Program-made: the position numbers and the translations under genes
Notes under the pieces: model-generated
The model's input: the letters and a program-made list of their open reading frames with translations, nothing else
Told to the model about the DNA's origin: nothing
The model's database searches: none
In this document: one piece after another, positions 5,863-6,708 of the stretch
Layout of the letters: every line of letters begins with the position of its first letter
How positions within the stretch are numbered: the stretch's first letter is position 1
NCBI GenBank assembly: GCA_903927495.1
Contig: CAIYNH010000384.1
Span: 1-6,708 of the forward strand
Source of the DNA: an uncultured beta proteobacterium
Lineage (GTDB): Bacteria > Pseudomonadota > Gammaproteobacteria > Burkholderiales > Burkholderiaceae_C
Reading direction: 5' to 3'
Length of the DNA stretch: 6,708 nt

Positions 5863-6708
5863 ATGAAGTCAAAATTAGAACATCAGCCCCTGGATGCCTG
5901 GGATGCCAAAACCGGCGAGATCCTGATCAAGGAGCTTTGGGCCCTGCGCAAGTTGATGCTTGACCATCAGGCGCGCCTTGAGCCTTGGTTGCGCGGCATC
6001 AATTCTGCATTTCATCCCAGCGCCATCAATCTGGCGCACTACCTGGCCATGCGCGGTATCGATTTGCGCCAGCTGCAAAATCGACTGGCGCTGATTGGCG
6101 TGTCATCGCTGGGTCGCGCCGAATCACATGTGCTGGCCAATGTTGACAAGGTGCTGGGCCTGTTGCATCACATTGCCGGGCGACCCTGGACACCCCGGCA
6201 AGAAGACGAACCTTCGGGTTTCACCAGTGGCTCTGGCTTGTTGACGCAACACGCAAACGCACTTTTTGGTCCGGTGCCTGCCCAGCGCGCTGTACGCATC
6301 ATGGTCACCCTGCCTAGCGCAGCAGCAGCCGACGACAAGCTGATTGAAGACTTGGTCGCCAACGGCATGGACATTGCCCGCATCAATTGCGCCCATGACA
6401 GTGCCGCCGATTGGGCGGCCATGGCCGGGCGGGTGCGCAGTGCTGCCCATCGTGCCGGGCGACCTGTGCAAGTGCTGATGGACTTGGGTGGGCCCAAACT
6501 GCGTACCGGGCCGATCGACGATGCACCCGCTGTGGTCAAGCTCAAACCTGTGCGTGACAGTTTTGGCCATGTCGTCGCTTGTGCACGACTGGGTTTGCGG
6601 ACCATGGGCGAGACAGCCTCGTCTGAGGACGGCGACCTGTTTTTGGGCGTAGATGCTGATTGGTTGAAGCGTCTGAAACTTGGTGACCGCATTGACCTGA
6701 CCGATGCA
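5863..6708 (+). CDS. Atypical pyruvate kinase with long N-terminal helical extension, 3' end cut by window
   Basis: I translated 282 codons from ATG 5863 to the right edge without a stop. An in-frame TAA at 5827-5829 limits the start, and the ribosome binding site is poor. Residues 1-140 are a mostly helical extension absent from standard pyruvate kinases, including INLAHYLAMRGIDLRQLQNR and SSLGRAESHVLANVDKVLGLL. The kinase barrel begins near 143 with RIMVTLPSA (usually CTIGPA), then ANGMDIARINCAH (166-178; Arg173 and Asn175 match rabbit Arg72 and Asn74) and MDLGGPKLRTG (206-216; Asp207 matches Asp112), then a B-domain stretch with LGDRIDL. Ala177 replaces the potassium ligand Ser76, Leu208 replaces Thr113, and Lys212 replaces Glu117. 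Standard enzymes convert phosphoenolpyruvate and ADP to pyruvate and ATP; whether this one does is unproven. The catalytic lysine and later residues lie beyond the window. Confidence 0.82.
   Translation, partial: MKSKLEHQPLDAWDAKTGEILIKELWALRKLMLDHQARLEPWLRGINSAFHPSAINLAHYLAMRGIDLRQLQNRLALIGVSSLGRAESHVLANVDKVLGLLHHIAGRPWTPRQEDEPSGFTSGSGLLTQHANALFGPVPAQRAVRIMVTLPSAAAADDKLIEDLVANGMDIARINCAHDSAADWAAMAGRVRSAAHRAGRPVQVLMDLGGPKLRTGPIDDAPAVVKLKPVRDSFGHVVACARLGLRTMGETASSEDGDLFLGVDADWLKRLKLGDRIDLTDA

Noticed and set aside
6124..6692. Two minus-strand open frames of 148 and 174 codons near the right edge
   Set aside because: Both lie opposite the pyruvate kinase-like gene, which stays open to the edge and carries the family motifs; the long antisense frames follow from codon bias at high GC.

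Overview
The window looks like chromosome from a betaproteobacterium of the order Burkholderiales, most likely a Rhodoferax/Polaromonas-like member of the Comamonadaceae. This rests on moderately high GC, the character of the proteins, and an intergenic element at about 5729-5819 that resembles, from memory, dispersed repeats of that family. No similarity search was possible, so the taxonomic call is inference. There are six protein genes, two of them cut by the window edges. I see no tRNA, rRNA, CRISPR array, transposase or phage gene.

Layout: (1) 1-1086, minus strand, the N-terminal part of a membrane-anchored class III PLP-dependent aminotransferase that runs off the left edge. (2) 1131-2012, plus strand, a phosphatidylserine decarboxylase of the E. 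coli Psd type, divergent from gene 1 across 44 bp that also hold a possible 10-codon leader ORF. (3) 1993-3243, minus strand, a GT4-family glycosyltransferase whose 3' end overlaps the psd 3' end by 20 bp. It carries a perfect 30-bp palindrome near its 5' end. (4) 3275-4543, minus strand, a lysophospholipid-transporter-like MFS protein (LplT), 31 bp upstream of the glycosyltransferase and probably in the same operon. (5) 4747-5724, plus strand, a secreted calcineurin-like metallophosphoesterase. (6) 5863-6708, plus strand, the N-terminal 282 residues of an atypical pyruvate kinase with a long helical extension, running off the right edge.

Genes 1-4 and possibly 5 share an envelope-lipid theme: headgroup decarboxylation, lysolipid flipping, glycosyl transfer onto a lipid-like acceptor, a membrane-tethered aminotransferase and an exported phosphoesterase related to CDP-alcohol/ADP-ribose diphosphatases. 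That they form one pathway is inference. The individual family calls for psd, GT4, LplT and the phosphoesterase fold are well supported by motifs. The observations most worth following are the exact in-frame palindrome, the aminotransferase/psd pair, and the pyruvate kinase with altered potassium-site residues.
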